The notes beneath the pieces are model-generated. The model was given only the letters and a program-made list of their open reading frames with translations. It was not told where the DNA came from and searched no databases. Below, in pieces: positions 45,991-59,030 of a stretch of 64,000 nt of DNA. The stretch is from the NCBI GenBank assembly GCA_030998015.1, contig JARWMV010000235.1, forward strand, positions 1,550,001-1,614,000, given 5' to 3'. The stretch's first letter is position 1. Every line of letters begins with the position of its first letter. Both the position numbers and the translations under genes were made by a program. The DNA comes from Ceratorhiza oryzae-sativae. Lineage: Eukaryota; Basidiomycota; Agaricomycetes; Cantharellales; Ceratobasidiaceae.

Positions 45991-46675
45991 GGTGCGTGGT
46001 GGTTGGGACACTGGCGCAGGTCACAAGGGCCGAGCGGTGTGCGACGTGTCCCCGCATGGACCGAAGCGCGGAATCCACCCGCCGCATATCGATAATGGTG
46101 CCTCTTCCCCGAAGATCTGACTCGTGGTCGTGTGGTCGCGAAGTCCCCGGCAATCATCCGGCGCCCTTGCTGATGGAAATTGTGCAAAATCGGACGTGGA
46201 CATCTCGGCCCTGCGCTTGCTATAGCCCGCTTCGATTCGTTTGTTCGTTCTGTGAAAAGGACCAAACGATCTGGTCCAAGAATCTTGCAGCAAAATGAGG
46301 ATGGATATCGGCGGGACCACGTGCTCGTGTCACGCTGATGTTCGGGTTCACGTGAAGCATCGGAGCGGCCAAGCCTCGGGGACGGAAATATACCAAATCG
46401 GGCGTCGGTCCACTTGGCGTCGATGGCCTCGAAAGATGCTCGCATAAGCATGACTGCTCCAAGCACCAGCCCTTCAACGGGACATTTGTAAAATATTTTG
46501 TTCGATAATAGCAGACTCCATCGCGAGTTCATGCGGTTAGGATGCCCAGTCTATCCCACTTGGAGCAGACCGCAAAATGGCGGGTAGCTACCCAAGTCTC
46601 ACCACACCACTCCAATGCTCCACCGCGACCGATGTCTATAAAATCGGCTGCGCCTTGATCGTGAACTCCACGAAC
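45991..46675. promoter_or_regulatory. Divergent intergenic region, TATA box at 46637-46643
   Basis: It lies between the membrane-protein gene (-) and the second Cys-rich gene (+). TATAAAA at 46637-46643 lies 39 bp before the plus-strand ATG. The third family member has the same box at almost the same distance. Confidence 0.5.
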
Positions 46676-47375
46676 ATGCGGATTGATCCAAGGCAAGTGC
46701 TTCGGCTTTCGTCCATCAGGAACCGCCTCACTCGAAGCCAGGAAGCGAAGGATCGACGTCGAGGGCCGAGTCATTTGGTCGTCAAAGGCGTCGCCAAGTA
46801 CAAACAAATCCAAAGATATCAGGCTCCTCAAACGGGCTCTCGCCAAGTGCGACTCTCGCGAATTGGTTCGGTCACTTGCCCGATCCCTCAATGATGCCCG
46901 ACCGGAGACAATCCGTACATTCACGTCCACACTCTTGCCGCTTATCACGCCAGATACCGCACCGAAACATTGCGTGCGGTGCCACCACACATACACCGAA
47001 GCGAGAAATACGATCCAATCTTGCATAGTCAAATGTGAAAGCCCAGAGGAGACAAGATGCCTAGATCCCGACGGTGATCCATGGGACCACATGTGGCAGT
47101 TTCCCTGTTGCGGCCGACCAATCTCATTCGAAGAGAGTGAATATGGGTGCTGGTCCGAGTTGGAGAACGACCCCGAATTCTACGAGATTTGCTTTACGGC
47201 CAAGCACACCACGGACCCGAAATTGGTCAAATACTACTCTGAAGACGAGGTCGAGTCCACGGAAGGGGATAGTTTGGATTATTCGGGGTGCAACAAGCAC
47301 GTTCGGACATGCAGAGTGATGAAATGTCGGAAGAAGAGAAAGAGGCGCAACCATGCAAAGTGTTTTGTGAACTGA
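46676..47375 (+). CDS. Cys-rich protein of unknown function, family C member 2
   Basis: Exon 1 is 46676-46692 (17 nt, MRIDP+AG) and exon 2 is 46742-47375, giving 216 residues. The intron uses the GC donor AG|GCAAGT. The blocks are KRRIDVEGRVIW, LVRSLARSL, PETIRTFTSTLLPLI, HCVRCHHTYTEARN, SCIVKCESP, FPCCGRP, EICFTAKHTTDPKLVKYY and LDYSGCNKHVRTCRVMKC, followed by a basic tail (RKKRKRR). The Cys/His spacing matches members 1 and 3. The basic tail may direct nuclear entry or nucleic-acid binding, which is inference. Family and function are unknown to me. Confidence 0.78.
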
Positions 47376-49061
47376 TGTGCTGAAACTACTTAATCCACCA
47401 CTCCTGGGCTCCTAATAATGACATCATGTTTAATAATCGTTTTAGCACCCACCGTACTCGTGTGTATGAGATCACAGGTATATATTCGCACCTATCCGAA
47501 AGCCTTTATCTGTCACGGGCTAGAGCCCATGATATCGACTGAAATTGGAGTTTACCATAACCAAACTAGGCTGTCTATCGTTAGAATACGACAAAATGGG
47601 TGACCCACTCTTTCTTCATTATGGATCTTCCCGATGCAAGTCCACCAGATTTTCGTTCGCTAGGGCGGGAGAGAAATAACCAAATACTCAACCAAGGCCG
47701 AAAGATCTCTGGCACGGGCTGCAATGCATGTGGCTTGCCCGAGCAAACTAGTCGTTGACTCATTTCACCCCAGTTCAAGTCCGCACCGCATGTGTCCGGC
47801 TGTGTAACATCCAACCAATGCTACCAGGGAGTGGTGAACCACCCGGCTGTGGCTCGACCGTTGCCGCGAGAACCCGGTGACCCCTCTCGGATCCGGCTCT
47901 CAAGGGACTTGAATTTCTTGACCAGATACGGTGTTGTTTCTACGCCCAAGGTTGAATGTTTCAGGATGCAACGACGTTGGTATCCTATTTCATGCTCAAG
48001 GCCTCTGAAAAACTAATATCTATTTTTCTGGTGCACCATTATGTGCTATAATCTTTGGGTGTATCCTGTTCGACAGCAGAGCTATCTCTTTCAGGTCATG
48101 CCACGTGCTGTCTGGATGCGATGATCGCTGTATGCATGTGATTCTGAGGAATTCCTCCCCCGGCCATCGTTCTCCCACCGCCATCGAGGTGGCACGGTCG
48201 CCCTCATGGCACGGCGCGATATATACGCATACATTCCAGTCCTATCAGCGACAGTAAAGTTAAACTTTCTTTTCGCTATCGCTCAAAACTTCCTCCGGTA
48301 TTCACCCTGGAGTTTGGGAATTAATATGGAGTAACAAGTAACCGATTAACGACAAGTGGGTTAGCTCTTGCGAATGTTCGCATCCAACCGACTTTTAATC
48401 GTGTGGAAACCCACGCATTAGAGCCGGAAAGGGTAGATATGACATACCAACGCAGGACAAAGGATGGTGAATTTAAGCGATCGAGTACGTGATACTTATT
48501 CTGGACATGTAGCGAGTACAGTATCCAGAATTTGCATCCTCTGTGAACGGATGCCACCGCTCTTTGTACCACGTGGGCAGATTTTAGCGAATCAGCCTGA
48601 AGACCTCCAAGGCAAATCATCAAACGTACTGGCGGTCGCACCTCGCCTCTATGCGAGCCACAGATTACATCGTCCCGTTTCAGTAAAGGCACAAAATAAA
48701 ACCACTGGAGAACAGGATGATACATTCACCATCTATTCGACATGGATTGGGCAACCAAGCTGAAACAGGAACACATTTGGACGTGGCGTGTCATCTGCAC
48801 CGGGACGATCAATAGCACGGCCTCGTCCACGATGGTCGATTGAGGACCAAAAGATGACGCCCGCAGGTTGGGCGGTGCCTTGGATCTCAAATTTTACTCC
48901 TTCGATCGGGTGCCATGTTTCTGAAGGGAACGTTTGAGGAGACTGAATCGGACTTAGGGACAAGCGAAATTGCACAACCTCGCTCTGCCTCGGGCAGACC
49001 GATGCATGTCGGGCCACCGCCCGAGTCACACCATCACGCCGAATGCACCTCGGTGAATGGT
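47376..49061. other. Intergenic, no gene seen
   Basis: This is a 1.7-kb gap between Cys-rich members 2 and 3, with only short frames. I saw no further copy of the Cys-rich blocks in it. Confidence 0.45.
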
Positions 49062-49068
49062 TATAAAA
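49062..49068 (+). promoter_or_regulatory. TATA box of Cys-rich member 3
   Basis: TATAAAA, 38 bp before the ATG at 49100. This nearly equals the 39-bp spacing at member 2. Confidence 0.5.
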
Positions 49069-49099
49069 CTACCTGTACTGGAACCGCAGGCTCAAGAGC

Positions 49100-49781
49100 A
49101 TGCCGATAGATCCAAGGCAAGTAGCGCTATCTAGCTAATAATAAACAAATTGACCGGGAATACAGAAGTCGAAGAATTAACATTGAAGGCAAGATCATCT
49201 GGTCGTCGAGGGCGTCGCCAAACACAAACAAATTCAAGGACGTTCAAGTCCTCAAGAGGGCTCTGGGCAAATGCGACGCCCACGAGTTTGTCCGGTCACT
49301 CATCGAGTCGCTGGATGGCGCCCGACCTGAGACAATCCAGGCATTTATATCCACACTACTACCACTCATCCAACCGGACACTGCTCCGAGACATTGTGTG
49401 CGTTGCCACCACACCTACCTCGAATCGACCAATACCGCCCGATCCTGCGTGGTGAAATGCACAAGCCCACTAGAAACAGATTACCAAGACCCTCGGGCTG
49501 ATCCAGAAGACCGCATATGGCAGTTTCCTTGTTGCGGCCGACTTGCTACGAGGGAGGACATGGGCAGCGAACCATGCTCCGACTTGGATGATGGCGGGCA
49601 ATTCGAGGTCTGCTACACCGCCGCACATACCACGGATCCACTATCTGTAGAATACTATTATATGGATCGGGAAGAGGTGGGAGAGGATGATAGAACAGAT
49701 TACTCGGGGTGTAATAGGAACGTTCGCACATGCAGGGCGATGAAATGTGCAGAGAACAAACGCCAGGACTCGCTTGAATAG
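49100..49781 (+). CDS. Cys-rich protein of unknown function, family C member 3
   Basis: Exon 1 is 49100-49116 (17 nt, MPIDP+AG) and exon 2 is 49166-49781, giving 210 residues. The intron uses GC-AG borders (AG|GCAAGT ... TACAG). Blocks: SRRINIEGKIIW, EFVRSLIESLDGARPETIQ, HCVRCHHTYLESTN, SCVVKCTSP, FPCCGRL, EVCYTAAHTTDPLSVEYY and TDYSGCNRNVRTCRAMKC. It is closer to member 2 than to member 1, and both lie on the same strand 2.4 kb apart, which fits a local duplication. The C-terminus is shorter and less basic than in member 2. Confidence 0.78.
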
Positions 49782-50407
49782 TTTTCGAGGGGTTTTACTC
49801 CCTTCATTCTCTTCCTTTTATTTTTGGTGCTTTTTTCGTTGGTTATTCTGGTACAACACGTCTGTTAAATCCACCTTTCTTGCAGTTTGGCTGAACATAT
49901 CCCGCGGATAGCCTTTGCCTCTGCTTTTACGCTGTAGACTGGTCATTGTGGTACATAATTTGTCTCAAATCGTGGTGGTAATTGTACCATGCTCCGAACC
50001 GCGAGTACAACTCGCAAGGTCGAGCTCTGAGATTAAGCGAAACAATGGAGTGGTACGCGGTGGCGGACCCAGGATAGAGGGAGGGCTGACGGATTCGACG
50101 GAAAGGACCCACGCGATTTTGTGGTGCGCTAGATGTGCATCTAGTGCCACGCGAGTCATGTCAATTGGGTGTGATTCCTCCATAGCGTCTGCGCTTTCTG
50201 GAATTCAATGCTGCTTGTGCGCACGTTAGGGTGGTGGGAAGTAGCTTGCAGAGTTCGCACACTCGATTCATCATTATACGAAAATAGGGGTATTATAGAA
50301 ATATATGCAAGGGGTCGCCGAGCGACTACAGAGGAGACATAACCCGAAAGAGTTTTACTTTCTTCAGACACTACAGCTACCAACAAACCAGTGCTTGCCA
50401 AGTTCAT
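49782..50407. other. Intergenic, convergent 3' region
   Basis: It lies between Cys-rich member 3 (+) and family D member 2 (-). No gene is seen. Confidence 0.45.
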
Positions 50408-51029
50408 TCAAGACGGTCCGTAATTATATAACTGGTCTCCAATTATACGGATAAAGCTTTCTTTGAGCTGACAGTGACGCTCTTTGTCGACAAACGGGCG
50501 TCTGAGCTTAATTCGCGAAGACTGATAATTTTCCATACAATCAATTATAGTTTGAGCAAAGACCCAACTGTCATCCTACAGTACAAATGTAATGAGCATA
50601 GATCGAGTGTAACGTGAATCGAGTTGGTTCGTTCCGCACCTTCAACTGATTGTATTTGTATGGCTCTTGATCCATTAGTTCCAGTAGAGTAACTAGATGC
50701 TTGATGGCTACTTGATCTCTGAACTTGAGGGTCTCCTGCGGAGACGAGTGCGACGAAGTAAGGGACTCTCGGTCAAAAGCGACCCTTGCCGCGTCGTATG
50801 TCAGTGCCCCGATATGCATTATGTTCCATATGTTTTTAAATTTTCGATTTTCATGAGGTTTGCATCCTCGCTCCAGGCGAATCCACGCTCGCTGATTGGG
50901 GTTCCCGTCGGCAAAAATGCCAATGGTTTCCGCCAGAATAAACTCGTGATGGCCCTCCTGTAAGCAAGTGATAGTAACGATTTCGCCACAGAGTATCGGT
51001 TTTTGGACGCAAAATTCGGCAATGGACAT
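50408..51029 (-). CDS. Protein of unknown function, family D member 2
   Basis: Exon 1 is 51029-50640 and exon 2 is 50575-50408, in phase, giving 185 residues. The gene begins MSIAEFCVQKPILCGEIVTI and carries HEFIL, RAWIRLERG, a QETLKFRDQVAIKHLVTLLE block, then DDSWVFAQTIIDCMENYQ, and ends GDQLYNYGPS. Each block has a counterpart in the gene at 40018-41141, with the intron in the same place. An acceptor-like CTGTAG directly precedes the sequence before this ATG, so extra 5' exons like those of the other copy are possible. Function unknown. Confidence 0.7.
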
Positions 51030-54000
51030 CTTCTCCCCCTACAGGATATATACGCATGCCAGCAGCTCAGTGGGTCATGCTATTTATAAAGTAATCGCGC
51101 CACATCCACCCACCACGCTTTTCCTCGAGCTTTGATCAAACTGGACTTCTTCCGTTGCCTGATATCCAAGCCCCTGATATATTTTATTTGATATTTGATG
51201 CGCAATGTTCTTGGTCGCTCGCTTGACGATTCCCTGCAATATAGGCTATCTAACACCCGAGGATAGCCATGTAGTATTCAGTAGCTCACTATGCCAGTGC
51301 CCACTCCCTTCTGGATCAACTTACCTCAATAAAAGATCTAGCTTTCCTCATATAAAATATACGCACAATACCATTTACAACTACTTCAGTGGTAAACCGC
51401 CGGGCCATTCTAGTGGGAAATGCGGCGGTAGCATAGCTTGCGACCTGTCTTGCAAAACGCTAATTGTGATAGTCCAGAATTGATGAAGCAAAGCTCAAAA
51501 AAAGAAGTGACAAAGTATTACCCGTAGCATTCCCTGCTGTGTCCAGAGAAATCGAATTTCAGCGCGATGAAGTATCGTTCAAGCCGTAGCTCTTACTGTC
51601 GAATTCTTGTATGACAACGGAACAAAAAAATTTCACCCAGTAATCTTCGACACAATGAGAGTTCTTACGTTCTATTTGAGCTAGTTATTCTGATGAGAAC
51701 GAAGCCTGGCAGGTGTCGACTTACTGGCGTCTATTAGAGGTTGCCGTAGAACGCATTTCCGTGTATATACATTTGTCGATGGATGGGGTATATCTAAAAT
51801 GGGAAGGGTGTTAGTAAACTATTAGCATTGCTCTTTGCACCATCCTACGTAGTTCAGTCAATTTTGACGAGCGGCACCATACATAAATATGTTTATAAAC
51901 CTGACCATTTCAATGTGGGGCACATACAGGCTAACGCATTGGCTAGTTCAACCCGACCTTCGGAAATCGAGTTAATGATAGGGTGGACGTACTGTAAATT
52001 TTTTGAACAACTGAAGCCCATGTTGAGCTATATCTGAAAAACGGTAATGACTCCACAGACCCGCCTGGGTCGGCTGTAAGGTCTTTTTTTGTCCAATTAT
52101 AGAGTGGTTTCCACCCGAGGCATGATAAATACACGTAAGCGACGAGTTCTAGACAGGCTTATACAGCGGTGACACGCACAGGCATCCGCAAGTAGACAGT
52201 GGCTTGCTGAGTAGCGCGACAAAAGACCTGACATTGGTGCTACTAGCCCATTTAATACTTTCCACCCATGTGTTTTTCGGACATCCGGCCCGGAGTCAGG
52301 GGTTTTGAAGACTGTAAATGGAAAGATGACGCCTGCGCAGCCCCTCGTTTGTTGGGTGCTTGAACCATGAGGCAGGACAAAGTTCTATTATACTTGACCG
52401 ATTCAGAGTTTATATTCGATAAAATTGAGCGATGTGTAACTTTTTTGCACGCGGAAATTAGTTGAGTGCAGATAAAACTATATTCGCGAGGACAATGTAG
52501 CGTGTAACATGGCTTGGTGTTCCGCTCCAAGCTCTGTGAATCGGCCGCGATTTGATACTGAGGAAACGATTAATTAAATGGCCGATTTTGGAGCATAAAT
52601 ACGTATAATATTCATGTTTAGCGAGGTCTCAAAGAGTCTGCGCCTCAGAGGGTTCCTTCTTCACGAAGCGCCTGGTGCATCGCTGCCTGTATGCGTCCCG
52701 CAGTCTGATCGACCGACCAGGAACACTTCACTGACCACACTGATCAACAGGTTCCGTAGCCCCCAGCGCTCTACCCTAATCACATAAGTTACCTTTAACA
52801 GGTGCACCGGCATACACGATACCTCTGGAGTCAACTCGAATTTCATGTGGCTGAACAATGCACTATTTTCTATATCCCAGCCATAGCCACAGTTTAGCAC
52901 GTAGAAAAGCCATTTGTAATGCTTCTACATATTCTGCTGATATGCTGCTTTTTGCGCGCTAGGTGAATCCGGCCGGTTGAGCTTGAGCGACAACCCTAGT
53001 GTCCTCCAACCTACCGATTCATCCCCCTAGCTTTATGCCCACCCCATTCCCGACCGCTTGCCACCGCGCGTTACCATCGTTTCCCTCCCGGTCTCGTACC
53101 CTCTTTTCATGTACTCAAAGAACTCCGCTTCGCCGTTCTGTTATTGGCTATTTTGGCCCTTTCATCCCTGCCTTGGCCTCCACATCACTAGTCGCGTCCG
53201 AGTCTATCCCGTTTCCAGGGTTTGCCCCCCGTGTGAGTGTTTTTGTCGGAATAGTTTAGTTTCTTGCTCCTCTCGCTTATTGCGTTTGTTATTTCTCTCA
53301 TATTTTCGTTGTCTTCTTCTCCGATTCTATGTTCTTCTTGCTTGAATTGATCTGGATCACCGCCGAGGGTGGCTTATACGTCAGGCTAGACATGAGCTGC
53401 TTGATCTGACAGCCACATCGCTACTTTATTTTTCCCATCATACACTCAACCGTGGACCGAAGTATGTCATAGATTGAATGGGCTGAACTAGTACGTATCT
53501 AGGCGCGGAGAATGCACAATCCGCCAAATGGTACTGAGGCTACTAGGCCAGCGAGAGTGGCTGTTAACTCGTTGCCCACCTATAGATCGGTAATTTATTC
53601 AGCGCAAAATGGCGCCAGAATTGATGTGTCGGTGGGAGATCGACGGGTTGCCGACTTGAAGTTAGGACGAGGCGGGTTTAACAATGCCGTGGCTTGGTCG
53701 GCACATATTGAATTAGTGACACTCTGATCCCACCAACAATGAGCTGCTATGGCCGGCTAACTCCAGATGTGACAACGCTACCCCAGCTACTGACGCCCGG
53801 TCAAAAGCCACTAGAACAACTTGGGTAGCGTCCGGTGGCTTAGCTAGCTAATACAATACGGTTGGTCGATATCGACTTGTTACTTGGCAGAGCTTGATTG
53901 TATTGTTATAGGCGGTTCTCCGCAGCCGATTTTCATGAGTATACCAACTCGCGGCTCGCGGCCCGCGCGGTAGATTTGATTAATTATCATATGTTATCTT

Positions 54001-57000
54001 ACGGCTGAGCGGAGAAGGCCTGGCCGGATCTTTACCTATACTACCCCTGTGGCATCCGTTTGCATCGTTGTCTTCTGCCCAGCTACACACGGTCTGAGTT
54101 TTACGCATCCATCGATCCGGCTCTTTTTAATAACACACCTTGAGCTTCCGTACTGCGCATTCATGGCTGATATATTTGGATTCTACCGCAAGACATATTC
54201 TTGACGAGGGTCTGTTTTATATAGTTGAAAAAAAAAAACCCCCATCTCCGTGTACACGCAATCGGCATAGCCCAAGTTGGCCGCTCGTTCGTTGAAACGG
54301 GGTTGACAACTAGACTCGGCCAACCATTCCATGGAACCGGCCATTGAACACGCGGCATTTAGACATAAAAGGCATCATAATCAGTTGATCGACTGACGTC
54401 GTTAAGGTAACTAGTCACTAGGCGGAGGTGCTAACGGCAAGTCGCGTCAGGGTGGCTGGCGGAGAATATAATATCCTAAAGTGCCCGACGTCTGGTTTAG
54501 AGCCTTGAGGTATACGGGATGCTCCACCGACTATCGAGATATCCAGGGTTTGTGTAACAGAAAGTTATCGTGGATTGTACCGAGAAGGTGAAAGCAAAAT
54601 GCAGCGACCGATGCCCCACCCAAACGATCGGCATTTCGGGACGAGCTGTGACTCCCCATCCGGATTCCTGATCTGCGGAGAAGCACAGCCTCTGGAGGTG
54701 AAGTGTTCTGAAATCAAGGCGAGCATCACAATCAATCAAAGCAGATCAAAAGCGAGATGCTCAACGCAAGGGGTGATTGGCGATTCTCTGCCAGAATCGG
54801 AAAGGGACCGTGCTGCCAGTGTATGACTGTGTCCAAGGCACAGTGTACAGACAGTGGGGCAAATCTTCCGAGATGAAATACTAGAGACAGACCGGTCAAG
54901 TAGATTGATAAAGTTCACAAGCTATTATCCACAATTTCCCCGTGGGCGGGTAGCACTCTTGGTAGGCGGTGGAACATGGGATTGACGAGTGGGGCGATAG
55001 CAACCCTCTGTGGTAAAACGACCGGGGCTTGGGCGCTGGACACTTTATTAGACCCTCTTCCTTGCCGGAAAATTGTTGTCCTGGTGGAGAGCTCGAGCGA
55101 CGTGGCACGCTGTGGGCTCTCCAGTTTACGTGACGCCACGGCACACAAAAGGGTATGCTGTGGCAGTGTTTGTTGGTGGGCCTCAACTTCCCTCTCACGC
55201 CAGCCACAGGCAAAGCCCGCGATGTTCTACAAGTCTATGCTATATTAGTTTTGTTCCAGCCCAGGAGCACGTATGTTTTGGGTACCTTCCACACCGCTAT
55301 CGACGGTATGATAAGGCTAGCTGAGAATCGGATACGGGAAATATGAACTACGCTTCATGATTAATGGAGACACCCCAACCACACATAGATCCATGTTAGG
55401 TCTTTGAAATACGGGCACATGCGAGATATTACGCATGATGAAACCAACTCAGCAACACCGAGGGCTACCTCGAGTACACTACTTGCTTGTTTTCGGTTTG
55501 GACTTTGCTCTATGCAACAAATAGGTTCCGGTTTTATTAACTGCGATAGCCGCTAATGGCTCGTTGGCATAAATCACGCTAGCGTGCCATTATTGAACCT
55601 ACGTGACATTAAGTTTGGAGCTCCTGTTGGCTAAAACCACGTTCCTGCCGATTCCTTATTCTAGATACAGGGGTACGCAAGAAAGCTCACCCAGCAATCA
55701 AAATATGGTATATTTAAAGTTCTGTTGTATAGACAGTCATATTTAGGTTGAACAGGTGATGGTAGTTTGAATTTAGCCAGGATCGATCAAGGGGGTCTCA
55801 ATCATGAAGAAGGTTACGCTGGAAGGCGACCCGATGTGCTTCTCACACTTTACCATAACGGGTTGGGCCGTGTTTGTATTATCTCGGTAATGCATCTAGA
55901 CTAATCCAAGCGTTTAGCATTCGTTTTGTCTTTTGGGAGCAGGTTTGACAGCAACTCTAGGCGGGAGTCAAGGGGGAAAGGCTTGCTCGCCATTGGCATT
56001 CAACAAGACCACAACCCTCGTTTGTATCCCAGTTTGCAAAGACTCCCTCGGGTCAATTGAGTGAGAAATAAAATAGTCGCATGGTGTACCAAGGTACTCA
56101 CGAGTAATTTAGTCCACGTCAGCCTTTTCTCCGATATTTATGCGAGGCACGAGCAAATGGTTACAGGTCGTGGGGCCTGGTTAAAGGGTGAGTAGGGCTA
56201 TCGATCCACCGAAGCAACAGTCTCTAGCCTGACGGAGTAGGCATAGCAAGGCACAACGCCACAGTGATCGTGTCAGAAGAGTTGGCCCTTCATGTTTTTA
56301 CCTTCTGCCAGTCACTGTATCTCGCTCGACCCGATTTACTTGTTCCGTGCAGTTCAACATTGTGTGTAGTTTTGTATACACATGGATTACCCCCCCCCAC
56401 TTTGCCTCGGTATTGCTATTTTGGGTCTCTCGGTCCGGTCCGTGCCTCCTTCACGGACGATCCTCAAAACAGGAGGCTACATCGCCCGACCATCGGACCG
56501 TTGACAGCGGGCTTACAACCGCTAGGACCCCGTTTCGCATCCATTCGTTTGCCAAACTTGTTCTCTTCTGTGCTCTCATATCAGCACCTGGGTTGCGCAA
56601 TCCACATTGATCGATTTATGCGCGGGGGTACCTGATCACGCGGTTATTCCATAGCTGGTACACGCACACACACTCTCTCTTTCCTGCACCCCATACTCTG
56701 GCCAACCCTTTTTTTTGCGCACTTTACGCACGAGGTGAGGTGGGTTCCGGTCTTCGCTGTGTTCGGGAGAGTGCGCCTTTTTTTTCTGTTTTGTTTGTAC
56801 AATGTTGGTACTATCCCTTGGCATGATCGCCTAGTCCCTTGACACTACCTGTCACTGGTTTCGGCGTTTGACGATCTGGGGGGGGGGGCGGGTATGCAAG
56901 CCCACCGATCGAAATAAACGCCTCAGCATTGCCGAGCGCCCGGTTGGAGACGCAGGCTGAAGAGGGCTCGATACCACGGCGTGAAGCAAAGCAGAACAAC

Positions 57001-59030
57001 AAACCGCGGGATCTCAAGTCGAGTGAGGTCGCGTCTTTGCAGGTGGCATCGTGGGAAGGAGGTGCTCGAGACGCAAACGAGCAAGTATGAACCAGTCCGA
57101 GAGCCAAGGTCCAAAAAAGGACCCTGGGTAACCCGAGTTAATAAACGATAGACGCACACGCAAGGCTATGTGACCAGAGGCTGCATATCGAAGGATAGGT
57201 GTACACGAGCATCGAGCGGAAGATTCCGTGGTCAACGTGGTGAGCCATTTCGAGGCATACTGGTTCTCTTCTTCTCGGGCTGTCAACGCTATATTGCGCG
57301 AGCAGGAATACTATAAAGGGGCAAGATGGGGAATTAGGGGGATTCGGTGCCGAATGAGGCGTCAGGGCTGCGAACACTGAACGTAAATTTGAGAGTTTGC
57401 TGCCTTTTTGGATGCAATCGTGGGGCATGAATCTGGAATACGCCAGTCGTGCAGCTCACGAGTCCAGGATTCGATTCGTCGTGTTGTCAGCGAGTGTGCG
57501 TAGAGCGGCGAGCGAACAAAGTACCCGTTTATCAAGTTTCAATTAACAATGAGCCGCTTCGGACCGATGAGGATGATTCTTCTCACTCATCGCCAGGAGC
57601 ACGACAACCAAGTTGTTCGGCTGACGTGGATGGTTCCAAACTGCTGGTGCCTGGGCCACTGTCTGCACTCGCATGGACATGAGCCTGGGATCCAGGAAAG
57701 GGAGCTAGGCTGTAAGCTTGATGCGAGCAAGAGGGTTCAAGAAACTCCGGTGTGGCGAAAGGCCTAGACTTGGGGGTTCATGGTTAAAAGAAGTGACCGG
57801 CGGTACCGTGGCAGAGTCGAGCCAAGTGCCACAGATTGGAGAGCTCACGACATGATCATGTGTCAGCACCCAATTAGGTAGACAAATTGGGTCTAGTGTA
57901 TGATAACGCACGTGGTTGGCTGAACAATGGAGAATAGAAGCGCGACAGTTGTCAATTTGTTGACAAACAGTCGAGTGGCAGAACACTTGGTATACGACGA
58001 TTGCGTTGTTGGTGTACCAACATGATTCTCATTTGACGCCAAAAACAAAAACGAAAACAAAATAAGGACAAATTCCTCGATCGATCTGGATGAATTGGCA
58101 GAAAGCGAGTTGCATGAGCATTGATCCCCGCCAGCAGCTCATTGTGTCTGGCCGGCTTTGGCGAATTTCGCCGGCTTGAAGTCGCGGACCGCGCGGTTAG
58201 GACTGTCAATCAATGCTAGGACGCCGTGCAAGTAGGGGGATACGCTTTTGAAATCATGCTGTGGTGTGCCAACCACAGCATATTCGGTTGGTGAATTGGC
58301 CGCGAATGTGTCTTTTGGGGGTTCTGAGTTTTAATGGTCGTCTTGGCGTACGGATTGGATCTAGTCACGAAAGGTTGTGTGGACGCATTGGGTGAACGAA
58401 TTTGCGCACGGGCTGAAACCGGACGGGCATAGACGGTGGTGCTCGTGTCCGAGAGGCATTCGGGGACGCCAGGCTAGCCGCTCTGCTCGGTGTGCGCGAG
58501 TTGCCCATAAAAGGGATCGGAATCAGTCGTCGCTGACGTTAGCAGACGCTAGGCTGTTCTCTCGCAGCGGAGATTGCCCCTGCAACAACCAGCGGGCGAC
58601 ATGTGTAGTGTCGGGTTTTGTGAGCGAGCACACGGCGCGGTCGGAGCCGACGCGCTGTTTAGGCCATATCAAGCCAGACCTGGATCGCATGATCGAGGAT
58701 CAACGAATGCAGGTGGTCATCGGTCACGCCGCTGCGTTGACGGTGGCGTGGGTGTGGCCACTGGGCGGGCCAGGAAGTTGTGCCGTGGCACACCAAGGTG
58801 GCCGTGATCACCGTGTGCGGCGGGGGAAGCGATTCGGTGGCGGGCGCGTTAGTGTCGTCCTCGCCGGCGGCCGGATAGAGTTCGGAACGGGCGGGTGGGT
58901 CGACCCAGAGTAGCGGTCGGGGGGGACAGGGCGCAATCCAGACGTGGGCTAGTGACGAGCCAGTCCATGGGCCCACAGCAGATTGGGCAAGTGTCAAACC
59001 CTGGTGTTGCCACTCGAGCAATTCGGGCTG
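51030..59030. other. Gene-poor region, nothing confidently identified
   Basis: I found no frame with recognisable motifs or a consistent splice chain across these 8 kb on either strand. Longer open frames near 57.4-58.9 kb look GC-composition driven and lack motifs; those near 52.6-53.3 kb also lack support. The region may contain old, decayed repeats, but I could not show terminal repeats. Confidence 0.4.

Noticed and set aside
58377..58913. 178-codon plus-strand open frame
   Set aside because: High GC content with several overlapping long frames on both strands, no motif, and no splice continuity.
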